A stretch of 64,000 nt of DNA from Bacteroidota bacterium (GCA_021815405.1 JAKAGV010000004.1:186001-250000); one strand, 5' to 3'. Positions 1 through 6,861 are shown, counted from the stretch's first letter. The notes: generated by a model from the letters alone, not told the origin. Translations and numbers: made by a program.

Positions 1-206
1 CGGCTTTAATACTTGCAGATGAACCAACCGGCAATCTTGATCCTGAAACCGCAAACGACATAGTTGATTTATTAATGAATATTAACAAAAATGGAACCGC
101 AGTTTTATTTGCAACACATAACTACGAAATTATAAAAAGAATTCCCGCTAAAATTTATAAACTTGAGAATGGCAAAGCCCTTAAAGCTGTAGCTAAACCA
201 AAATGA
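1..206 (+). CDS. ABC transporter ATPase, FtsE-like (3' end only)
   Basis: The gene enters from the left edge and reads in frame from base 3 to a TGA at 204-206, giving about 67 residues. The translation holds a Walker B motif with D-loop (LILADEPTGNLDP) and the H-loop histidine (FATH), so this is the C-terminal part of an ABC ATPase. The ADEPTGNLDP wording is typical of the FtsE/LolD/MacB branch. A short basic tail follows. FtsE would pair with the membrane protein FtsX in septal peptidoglycan remodelling, but the distinguishing N-terminal half and any FtsX gene lie outside the window. The family call is firm and the FtsE call is tentative. Confidence 0.8.
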   Translation, partial: ALILADEPTGNLDPETANDIVDLLMNINKNGTAVLFATHNYEIIKRIPAKIYKLENGKALKAVAKPK

Positions 207-227
207 AATGTATGGAAATTGCATTGT

Positions 228-296
228 GGAACTTTGTGCATCCTTTGTGAGATTAGAAAATGTCAATGCGTTATACAAAGATTTACACAAAGTTCC
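228..296. repeat. Imperfect inverted repeat between ABC gene and adk
   Basis: An 11-bp perfect inverted pair (GGAACTTTGTG at 228-238, CACAAAGTTCC at 286-296) encloses a second shorter pair (CTTTGT at 243-248, ACAAAG at 275-280), so most of this 69-bp stretch can fold into one long hairpin. It lies between two genes that converge on it. It may be a degenerate mobile palindrome or a two-way terminator; no T-tract follows closely. Confidence 0.45.
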
Positions 297-302
297 TCAA
301 AG

Positions 303-944
303 TTATTTTATTGCTGACAATATATATTCTGTAACTTTCTCTACCGGCGAAGAGCCATTTATATAAATTACTTTGTCATTCTTTTCATAATAATCTAATA
401 CCGGCTTAGTAGAACTTCTAAAAACTTCCATTCTTCTTCTAATAACTTCTTCTTTGTCATCATCTCTTTGGTAGAAGCTATTTTCCGCATTACATACGGG
501 GCATACTTTACTGTTTTTTATTTCACTCAATGTGAAGATTGTACCGCATTGCTTACATGCTCTTCGGCTTGTTAATCTTTTTACTAATTCTTCTTCATCT
601 GCAGTAATAGCAAGCAAGAAAACACTATTAATATTTAATTCAGTAAACAAATCTTTAAGTGCAACTACCTGCGGTACTGTTCTTGGAAATCCGTCAAGTA
701 TAAATCCTTGCTTGCATTCAGGCTTCTGCAAAGTATCTTTTATAAGTCCGATCATTATATTATCGGGAACAAGCTCACCTCTATTTAGAATTGCCTGAGC
801 TTGAACGCCTAATGAAGTTTTATCTTTTACTGCTTGGCGTAACATATCTCCAGTTGAAATATGAGGTATATTAAATTTTGTTGATAGGATTTTTGCCTGC
901 GTACCTTTTCCCACCCCTGGTGAGCCAAATAGAATAATCTGCAT
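303..944 (-). CDS. adk: Adenylate kinase
   Basis: It converts ATP and AMP to two ADP in the cytoplasm and sets the adenylate energy charge. The 213-residue length fits the long bacterial form. Visible features are the P-loop GSPGVGKGT near residues 8-16, the AMP-binding STGDMLR, the DGFPRT motif, and the LID segment. The LID carries four cysteines (CKQCG then CPVC), indicating the zinc-binding LID variant. The ATG start is preceded by an AGAGGA-type ribosome site on the minus strand. It lies downstream of tadA in the same direction, with a small hairpin between them. Confidence 0.97.
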   Translation of the reverse strand: MQIILFGSPGVGKGTQAKILSTKFNIPHISTGDMLRQAVKDKTSLGVQAQAILNRGELVPDNIMIGLIKDTLQKPECKQGFILDGFPRTVPQVVALKDLFTELNINSVFLLAITADEEELVKRLTSRRACKQCGTIFTLSEIKNSKVCPVCNAENSFYQRDDDKEEVIRRRMEVFRSSTKPVLDYYEKNDKVIYINGSSPVEKVTEYILSAIK

Positions 945-983
945 TTTTTCCTCTTAGTTTTTTGTGTAAAACTTATTTACCAC

Positions 984-1004
984 TACTGCTTTAATCAAGC
1001 AGTA
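984..1004 (-). terminator. Hairpin between tadA and adk
   Basis: TACTGCTT (984-991) and AAGCAGTA (997-1004) form a perfect 8-bp stem with a 5-base loop. The T-rich run follows on the plus strand only, so for the minus-strand genes it would be a weak or attenuating terminator at best. Confidence 0.3.
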
Positions 1005-1025
1005 ATTATTTTTTGTATCATTTTG

Positions 1026-1508
1026 TTAGTTGGAAATTTTGTTCCCGTTGTTCCGCTTTTTTATAAAAAAGCTTTGCAAAAGATTTTCACTTTCAGCAGA
1101 ATAAATTCCTGAGAAAACATTTATTTTATGATTATATTTTCCTTCCTCAGCAAGATTGTAAATTGAGCCGCAAGCGCCGAATTTCGGATCGTATGCAGCA
1201 AAGTAAATATTGTTTATTCTTGAGGCAAGCATAGCACCTGTACACATTATACACGGCTCAAGTGTTACATAAATATCGCATTCATTTAATCGCCAGTTGG
1301 AAAGGTGGTTTGCAGCTGCGGTAAGCGCTATCATTTCCGCATGGGCTGTTGCATCTTTTAATCTTTCTACCTGATTAAAACCACGCCCTATTATTTTATT
1401 ATCATGAACTACAACAGCGCCTACAGGTACTTCGTCATCAAGCAGGGCTTTCTCCGCCTCTTGCAGCGCGGCAAACATGTATTTGTATGAGTCTTCTGAG
1501 AAAAGCAT
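1026..1508 (-). CDS. tadA: tRNA-specific adenosine deaminase
   Basis: It deaminates the wobble adenosine A34 of tRNA-Arg(ACG) to inosine. The 160-residue protein shows the zinc-dependent deaminase signature: HAE at residues 56-58 (zinc ligand and proton shuttle) and PCIMC at 85-89 (two zinc cysteines). The substrate tRNA, tRNA-Arg(ACG), is encoded about 5.6 kb away at 7155-7228, which supports TadA over a guanine or cytosine deaminase. The ATG start gives a normal N-terminus. Confidence 0.95.
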   Translation of the reverse strand: MLFSEDSYKYMFAALQEAEKALLDDEVPVGAVVVHDNKIIGRGFNQVERLKDATAHAEMIALTAAANHLSNWRLNECDIYVTLEPCIMCTGAMLASRINNIYFAAYDPKFGACGSIYNLAEEGKYNHKINVFSGIYSAESENLLQSFFIKKRNNGNKISN

Positions 1509-1627
1509 TATGTTTTATACAATTTCCGCTAAAGGCAGATCAGCCTTCGGCTGAAAAAATTAGAAATTAAAAATTATCTGTTTGACCAAATTATTAGTGT
1601 CTTCAATTTTTAATTTTGAATTGTTTT

Positions 1628-1704
1628 TGGTACGCCCGGAGGGACTTGAACCCCCAACCCTTAGTTCCGAAGACTAATGCTCTATCCAATTGAGCTACGG
1701 GCGC
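1628..1704 (-). tRNA. tRNA-Arg (anticodon UCG)
   Basis: Read on the minus strand, the sequence folds into a standard cloverleaf: 7-bp acceptor, D stem GCTC/GAGC, anticodon stem TTAGT/ACTAA around loop CTTCGGA (anticodon TCG), and T stem GGGGG/CCCTC with TTCAAGT loop. The 3' CCA is encoded (1628-1630), unlike the other two tRNAs in the window. The first acceptor pair is G-U rather than G-C. The apparent protein reading of this locus, containing APVAQLDRA, is the usual artefact of translating a tRNA. Confidence 0.95.
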
Positions 1705-1836
1705 ATTAAAAAACTTTCTAAGCAAAAATAAGTAAGCGGAAAATGATTTACTAATTTTGTCCCGGCAACTTAATTGAAAAAAAATATTTATTATCTTGCT
1801 TTCAACGCAGTTCATTGAATAAAAATACAATACTGT

Positions 1837-1905
1837 AAAAACTGTTGAAACAGTTTCCAAAACGGTTTTGAAGTTTCATTAACACACGGATTACTCCGTG
1901 GGTTA
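1837..1905. repeat. Two short palindromes downstream of the small secreted protein gene
   Basis: AAACTGTT and AACAGTTT form an 8-bp stem with a 2-base loop near 1837-1855. A second hairpin at 1880-1905 (TAACACACGGA, loop TTAC, TCCGTGGGTTA) is an 11-bp stem with one mismatch. They lie between tRNA-Arg and the 110-residue gene, which is transcribed toward them, so one could act as its terminator. The second resembles a REP-like intergenic palindrome. Confidence 0.4.
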
Positions 1906-1949
1906 TTATCAAATTGAATTTTTGAGTCAGACTGATTTGAATTATTTTT

Positions 1950-2282
1950 TTATTGAAGCGATGTAAAAAATGCTTCGGGACTTTTTGGATTGGAAGATTT
2001 GTTGTTATTCTTTGGTGTGCCGGTTGCAAATTCAATCATTTTCTTTTTGGCAATCCAGTCTGCATTAAAAATATTATACAGCATGTTGTAAGTTCTCTTA
2101 TCCATTTTGTTTGGATTAAGAGCCAGAGATTTTATCAAATAGTGCCTTTGATTTATCATCTTCTCAAAGTCTTGCTTATTGGAAATTTTTGCAACGTCAT
2201 TAGTAAGCCAGCTAACAGTATCGAATGGATTAAATAGAGCTATTATTAATAGCATCATAACAAGAAGTAATAGTTTTTTCAT
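1950..2282 (-). CDS. Small exported or membrane-anchored protein of unknown function
   Basis: A 110-residue protein starts at an ATG with a clear GAGAGG ribosome site 6-7 bases upstream. The N-terminus (MKKLLLLVMMLLIIALF) is a basic and hydrophobic signal peptide or anchor with no lipobox. The mature part is polar, lysine- and asparagine-rich, probably helical in the middle, with a low-complexity KNNNKSSNPKSPE tail. I do not recognise a family. The good start signal and signal sequence argue that it is real. Confidence 0.6.
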   Translation of the reverse strand: MKKLLLLVMMLLIIALFNPFDTVSWLTNDVAKISNKQDFEKMINQRHYLIKSLALNPNKMDKRTYNMLYNIFNADWIAKKKMIEFATGTPKNNNKSSNPKSPEAFFTSLQ

Positions 2283-2453
2283 TTTAATCCTCTCAGCAAA
2301 ATCATATCAGTAAAAAGCAAAAGCAGTACCAGGATTTTCTCTTTTAATTATGCGAAAAATTGACGCTGCGAAACTGTGGCTACGAAATTTATACACTTTA
2401 TACGAATAATATATTCAATTTACCTGACTTTACAATAACTGGTCAATTTTAAA

Positions 2454-2587
2454 TCACTAACTCACGTTACGCACATGTCATGCTGAACTTGATTCAGCAT
2501 CCCAAAATGCTGAAAAATGAGATTCCGAATCAAGTTCGGAATGACAAAGTAAATTAGATCCTTAATTGTGCGTACGTAAGTCACTAA
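2454..2587. mobile_element. MITE-like element, copy 1, with 7-bp target duplication
   Basis: The element itself spans 2461-2580 (120 bp) and is flanked by identical TCACTAA heptamers at 2454-2460 and 2581-2587. Its ends are imperfect inverted repeats (CTCACGTTACGCACA, and the right end reversed CTTACGTACGCACA). The interior has two arms, each a hairpin built on GCTGAACTTG...CAGC or TCCGAA...TTCGGA, and the arms are near reverse complements. No coding capacity. It is the more divergent relative of copies 2 and 3. Confidence 0.8.
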
Positions 2588-2896
2588 TTTATTTTTGTTT
2601 TTATTTATCAAGAATTTATTTAAGTTTAACCAAGTAAAACTGAGGGAAATAGGTGCTTTTAAGTTTTAAGTGTTATAAAAAATTTGTTTTACCGGCAAAT
2701 GATTTTGGCTTAGCTTTCATTTGCTTTGATACAAAAAATATCCACAACGACTTATACGCTGCCGGTAAGGGTGAATCCAACATCTCATTTCCACTTTATA
2801 AAAAAAGAAAAATTAATTTCGACAAAGATTAAAATTTGTTTGCTAAATTTTGATTGAATGTATCTTCATTTAATCGGCATATATAAAAGAGATGGG

Positions 2897-3000
2897 TCTA
2901 AAAAGCCTAACATCTTCAATGTCATTTCCGCGGAAGTGGGAATCTTTTCCAAATACTTAACTCTTTAGATTCCCGTTTTCACAAGAATGACCTTTTTAGA
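2897..3000. repeat. Second family of palindromic intergenic repeat
   Basis: A 9-bp terminal inverted repeat (TCTAAAAAG at 2897-2905, CTTTTTAGA at 2992-3000) encloses two arms that are imperfect reverse complements, the left starting GTCATTTCCGCGGAAG and the right ending CACAAGAATGAC. This is the widely seen CCGCGAAAGCGGG type of bacterial repeat. I see no flanking duplication. It is distinct in ends and core from the CTGAAGTTACGC family nearby. Confidence 0.65.
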
Positions 3001-3258
3001 TTGGACTTATAAAATAAAATCGTTCTTTCGAACCTAAATTGATCGAATCTTAAAATGAAATTACTTATTTAACAGAAATAAATAGATCTTTTTAGAATTT
3101 GATTTGTTCTTTTGAAAATTATACTTGTGGATTGCAAATATATCTTGGCAAGTTTATGAATTTACCTTACTATTTTATAATGCCGATTAACAAGAATAAA
3201 ACTCAACCTTGTGACATTTACACATAACTATGTAAGAATTTATTGCAAGTATAAGAGA

Positions 3259-3440
3259 ATTAATCGCAAAAGCCAAAGAATAAAGTGCAAACAAGGTAAA
3301 ATTAATCGCAAAAGCCAAAGAATAAAATGCAAACAAGGTAAAATTAATTGCAAAAGCCCAGGAATAAAGTGCAAACAAGGTAAAATTAATTGCAAAAGCC
3401 CAAGAATAAAGTGCAAACAAGGTAAAATTAATCGCAAAAG
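3259..3440. repeat. 42-bp tandem repeat (minisatellite), about 4.3 copies
   Basis: Four full units start at 3259, 3301, 3343 and 3385, and a partial one at 3427. Each begins ATTAATYGCAAAAGCC and continues through GAATAAARTGCAAACAAGG. Units differ at a few positions only. Because 42 is a multiple of three, reading frames stay open on both strands and give repetitive translations such as KINRKSQRIKCKQG. No convincing start signal precedes these frames, so I treat the array as non-coding. It ends about 130 bp before the gene at 3571. Confidence 0.85.
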
Positions 3441-3570
3441 CGTCAGAATTACAATTAACTATGACAAAATGCCGGTTGAAGGAAGAAAAATTGAAGCCAA
3501 AAGCATCGAAATTGAAATTACCTAATAGTAAATCAAAATACAATGAATTAACTAACAATAGGAGGTTCTT

Positions 3571-4301
3571 ATGTCTTCGCAGCAATCTTTTGCATCAAAA
3601 CTCGGTAAATTCGAAAACGGGAATACCACTTTAAAAGGATTTACAAATTATAATCCAACAAACGTAAAGATTCAAATAAACAGCCTTGTTCAAAAAGATA
3701 CAGATGTAATAGCTTTGAACGACTCAGTTACTGCATCGGAAGAGGTTCTTAAAAAACTGCAGAAAGAGAGGAAGTTTTTGGCTTACTCTTTTAAAGGCGG
3801 AAATGATAACAACATTCAGGGTAATATGAAAGCAATTGAATATAATTTAAGATCAGAGCTTGGTGCAAGCAGCCCTGAATACTTAAAGGTAAAGTCGATT
3901 AATCAAAAAATTCAGCCGCCATCGGAAAAGAAAAAACTTCCTAAAGAAGGTGAGACTCCAAAAAAGAGTAATTCAAAAAGCGAAAAAACATATCAGTCGC
4001 TTGTCGGTTTTGGAAATGATGTATGCACAATAATTACAAACCTTGGAACAAATTATAATCCTTCAAATCAAAATATAACAGTTGAAAATTTTAAGGCACA
4101 GGTTGATCGTTTAAAAGAATTGAATGCACAAATAACAACAGCAGAAGGAGATATTCCACAGCAGTAAAGAATCGTGAAAAAGCTTATGACGGCGAAGATG
4201 GAATTTCTTCACTTATAACAACTGTAAAGGATTATCTTGCAAGTCTTGAAGGCGGCAAGAAAAATCCCAATTATGTTGCGTATGCAAATGCAGTGAAATA
4301 A
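3571..4301 (+). pseudogene. Two-repeat protein of unknown function, frameshifted in repeat 2
   Basis: The gene starts at an ATG behind a strong AGGAGG site. The first frame runs 198 residues to a TAA at 4165-4167. The reading continues in the -1 frame from about 4158 to a TAA at 4299-4301 with protein-like sequence. The two frames together make two internal repeats of about 90-95 residues. Each opens with TNYNP(T/S)N, passes a helical linker, reaches a K(E/N)R(K/E)..AY motif, and ends in a (S/N)P(E/N)Y signature. Repeat 1 is intact. Repeat 2 is split, its first half in the upstream frame and its second half (from AVKNREKAYDGEDG) in the other. So a one-base loss near 4155-4165 is likely, or a sequencing error. 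No signal peptide, and no function known to me. Confidence 0.7.
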
Positions 4302-5030
4302 GGAAATAGTAATTCAACAAAGTTTTTTTTATTAATAAGGTAATAAGGTAAATATTGAGAGAAGTTGGAAGTGCTATTAAGGTTTAATAAAAACTTTAAG
4401 GTTTGTGTTTATAAAATATTATGTGTGAAATATTATTTACCATACAATGCAGAATCTAAAATGTAAATAAACCTTAATAGCAAAGGAATCCGAAACCAAG
4501 GAAATAGTAATTCAACAAAGTTTTTTTTATTAATAAGGTAATAAGGTCAAATTAAGTTTTGGAGAAATTTATTCTATTAAGGTTTTGTAATAAAATTAAG
4601 GTAGAGTTTTATTCAATTGAAGAAAATAAGTATTAAACGATGGCAAGCAAAATCTTAAATATGAAAATAACCTTAATAGCAAAGGAATCCGAAACCAAGG
4701 AAATAGTAATTCAACAAAGTTTTTTTTAATTAATAACTGAAGTTACGCAATTGTCATGCTGAACTTGTTTCAGCATCTAAAAACAGCTTAAAAATAAAGA
4801 TTCCGAAACAAGTTCGGAATGACAAATGGATCATTTTATTCATTTTGCGTAACTTCAGTTAATAAGGTAATAAGGTCAAATTAAGTTTTGGAGAAATTTA
4901 TTCTATTAAGGTTTTGTAATAAAATTAAGGTAGAGTTTTATTCAATTGAAGAAAATAAGTATTAAACGATGGCAAGCAAAACCTTAAATATGAAAATAAC
5001 CTTAATAGCAAAGGAATCCGAAACCAAGGA
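4300..5030 (+). repeat. About 199-bp direct tandem array with inverted-repeat cores
   Basis: The marker AAGGAAATAGTAATTCAAC starts at 4300, 4498 and 4697, and its first part (AAGGAAAT) recurs at 5026; after removing the inserted element the spacing is 198-200 bp each time. Each unit carries two TAAGGTAA-type direct steps and then an inverted-repeat core. In unit 1 the core is TGCTATTAAGGTTTA (4372-4386) against TAAACCTTAATAGCA (4468-4482). In units 2 and 3 it is CTATTAAGGTT at 4574 and 4903 against AACCTTAATAG at 4669 and 4998. Units 2 and 3 are nearly identical to each other; unit 1 has a different core interior. The array begins at the stop codon of the preceding gene and ends before the transposase gene. 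Confidence 0.85.
4730..4865. mobile_element. MITE-like element, copy 2, inserted in the tandem array
   Basis: The element is 4737-4858 (122 bp) between TTAATAA heptamers at 4730-4736 and 4859-4865. Its ends are a perfect inverted repeat (CTGAAGTTACGCAA and TTGCGTAACTTCAG). The neighbouring array unit at about 4528-4547 shows the same sequence with a single TTAATAA and no insertion. That directly gives the empty site and confirms the 7-bp duplication. Non-coding, with two-arm palindromic interior as in copy 3. Confidence 0.9.
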
Positions 5031-5067
5031 AATGACCTTATTAGCTTATTTAAAGGTAAAATAAAAA

Positions 5068-5507
5068 ATGAAAATTCAATATTATAATTTATATACACAT
5101 TTCATTTTTTCAACCTTAAATAGAACGCCTGCGATTATAGAAGAGAACAGACAAAGGATTGAAAAATACATTACCGGAATTGTAAACAATAATGCGTCAA
5201 AATTATATTCGATATTTGCTAATCCTGAACATGTTCACTTTATTGTGTCCCGTTCGCCAAAAATATCGGAAGAGACGTTAGCGATAATTGTAGCATCAAG
5301 TTCAGAGAAATTTATCAATGAAAATAAATTATGTCTTGGAAAGTTTAGATGGCAGGACTCGGCATCTGCATTTTCCGTGTCTAAATCAGAAGTAGATAAA
5401 GTATGCATATTAAATCAGCCGAACCATCATAAGAGAGTAACATTTGCTGAAGAATATGAAAATTCATGAAACATTATCAAATGACCTTGAATAAGGTAAT
5501 AAGGTAA
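5068..5507 (+). pseudogene. Degenerate IS200-like / RAYT (Y1) transposase
   Basis: The open frame is 133 residues (to 5469). Domain features of the Y1 HUH transposase family are visible: an N-terminal LYTHFIFST strand, the HUH metal motif HVHFIV near residues 56-61, the GKFRWQD segment, and a C-terminal NQPNHHKR.TF.EEY motif. The catalytic tyrosine normally found just before I.NQ..HH appears as cysteine here (KVCILNQ). After EEYE the frame is broken; the expected tail KFMKHYQMTLNK is readable in the -1 frame, ending at 5505-5507. Loss of the nucleophile and the frameshift both argue for inactivity. It sits between copies of the array repeat, as a REP-associated transposase would. Confidence 0.8.
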
Positions 5508-5637
5508 ATTTTGAGAGAGGTTGGAAGTGCTATTAAGATTTAATAAAAACTTTAAGGTTTGTCTTTAAAAAATATTATGTGTGAAATATTATTTACCATG
5601 CAATGCGAACCTAAAATGTAAATAAACCTTAATAGCA
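5493..5637 (+). repeat. Isolated copy of the array unit downstream of the transposase gene
   Basis: The stretch matches unit 1 of the array (4340-4482) almost base for base, including the doubled TAAGGTAA step and the inverted pair TGCTATTAAGATTTA (5528-5542) and TAAACCTTAATAGCA (5623-5637). Thus the transposase gene is bracketed by copies in the same orientation. Confidence 0.85.
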
Positions 5638-5763
5638 AGAATAATCAGAGCCTAAAGAAGCAACCTTATTAAATTCTATAGGTGAATGGTGATTGGATTA
5701 AACGTTTTTCATATAAAATAATATACAATTAAAATCATTTTTTTTATAATTTTCGGAGTTAGT

Positions 5764-6006
5764 ATGGACAACGAAGAAAAAACACAAAGTAATTACCCGG
5801 AAGAAAAAGAAAAGAAGCGTGCTTATCCGGTACCAAATAATAAAGGCGGAGTAGCCAGCGGTGTTTACGGTTTAGCTTTTATTGGCGCCGCAGTTTATTA
5901 TATAGGTCATGCAGCCACTTTTTGGATGGGCGTATTAGGTTTTATAAAAGCACTGGTATGGCCGGCAATACTTGTATATAATGTAATGAAATTCTTAAAG
6001 ATGTAA
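5764..6006 (+). CDS. Small membrane protein of unknown function
   Basis: An 80-residue protein begins at an ATG with GGAG eight bases upstream. The first 30 residues are highly charged (many E and K). The rest is hydrophobic and forms two likely membrane segments, about residues 36-52 and 54-75, joined through a GHAATFWMG turn. No family recognised. Start signal and composition suggest a genuine gene rather than chance frame. It follows the repeat region and precedes an outer-membrane-type protein. Confidence 0.6.
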   Translation: MDNEEKTQSNYPEEKEKKRAYPVPNNKGGVASGVYGLAFIGAAVYYIGHAATFWMGVLGFIKALVWPAILVYNVMKFLKM

Positions 6007-6087
6007 TTTGTTACAATAACTCAAAAATACAAGACTCAAGTTGTAACAGTTCACTTTAACAATCTAATATAATTTTAGGGAGGTACT

Positions 6088-6720
6088 ATGAAAACTATGC
6101 TTTTCATTTCTGCGGTTATTCTAATTATGGTCTCAAACTTATATCCGCAGAATAAAATGTCGATCCAACTGAGCGGGGGTATTATATCACCGGTTAATGC
6201 TCAGCAAGGCTTATCCGGTTTGGTTCAATTCAACTATTCTACTTCAAAGAACAATTCTGTTTATGCATCCTTATTTACTTCATCATGGGATTTTAATAGA
6301 ATCAATTTTAATGAAGATAATGTACCGCTGCCGATTAAATCCCACGATGAAGAAAATCATATTCTAAATTCAATATATATCGGAGATAGGATTATATTTA
6401 ACCGCAATAAGTTTTTTAATGCTTATGTTGACCTTGAATTAGGATATACTCATCTTAATTACTTGCATGTCTTTTTGGAAAGGCAGGTTAATCCAGACGG
6501 GTCAATTCAATATTTGCCCAATTACGCTTTATCAAACGAAGTACATGAAAGCATGTTAGGTGCAGGCGCCGGGGTGGGAATACAACATCATATGGTCGGC
6601 AGATTTGATCTTATGCTAAATATAAAGCTGAATACATTTAATGATTTCAGCAGCGGAATATTTAATTTCCAAAGGACTTATTTAGTTTATATGTTTGGAT
6701 TCGGATATAATATAAACTAA
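6088..6720 (+). CDS. Exported protein, probably a small outer-membrane beta-barrel
   Basis: A 210-residue protein with a strong GGGAGG site six bases before the ATG. Residues 1-21 (ending in SNLYPQ) form a Sec signal peptide. The mature part alternates polar and hydrophobic residues in strand-like runs, with glycine- and aromatic-rich segments (YVDLELGYTHLNY, GAGAGVGIQHH) and ends in a strand finishing VYMFGFGYNIN, as beta-barrels do. The specific family and ligand are not recognisable. It is followed directly by MITE copy 3. Confidence 0.7.
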   Translation: MKTMLFISAVILIMVSNLYPQNKMSIQLSGGIISPVNAQQGLSGLVQFNYSTSKNNSVYASLFTSSWDFNRINFNEDNVPLPIKSHDEENHILNSIYIGDRIIFNRNKFFNAYVDLELGYTHLNYLHVFLERQVNPDGSIQYLPNYALSNEVHESMLGAGAGVGIQHHMVGRFDLMLNIKLNTFNDFSSGIFNFQRTYLVYMFGFGYNIN

Positions 6721-6725
6721 AAGAC

Positions 6726-6861
6726 TTAATTACTGAAGTTGCGCAATTGTCATGCTGAACTTGTTTTAGCATCTAAAAACAGCCTAAAGATAAAGATTCC
6801 GAAACTAATTTGGAATGACAAATTAACCATTTCTTCCATTTTGCGTAACTTCAGTTAATTA
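6726..6861. mobile_element. MITE-like element, copy 3
   Basis: The element is 6733-6854 (122 bp) flanked by TTAATTA at 6726-6732 and 6855-6861. Ends are CTGAAGTTGCGCAA and TTGCGTAACTTCAG, with one mismatch in the terminal inverted repeat. It is the same length as copy 2 and about 90% alike by eye. It carries more arm mutations (GAAACTAATTTGGAAT on the right arm), so it is probably older. It inserted just after the stop codon of the barrel gene. Confidence 0.88.

Noticed and set aside
1603-1860. 85-residue minus-strand frame containing APVAQLDRA
   Set aside because: It is the translated tRNA-Arg(UCG) with flanks; a known annotation artefact.
3211-3525. 104-residue plus-strand frame over the 42-bp repeats
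   Set aside because: Open only because the unit length is divisible by three; very basic repetitive product, no ribosome site at 3211.
3187-3585. 132-residue minus-strand frame over the 42-bp repeats
   Set aside because: It is the mirror reading of the minisatellite, repeats AINFTLFALYS without a ribosome site, and runs into the start of the gene at 3571.
4300-5030. CRISPR array
   Set aside because: Units are about 199 bp, nearly identical throughout, without short repeats and variable spacers; no cas genes in the window.
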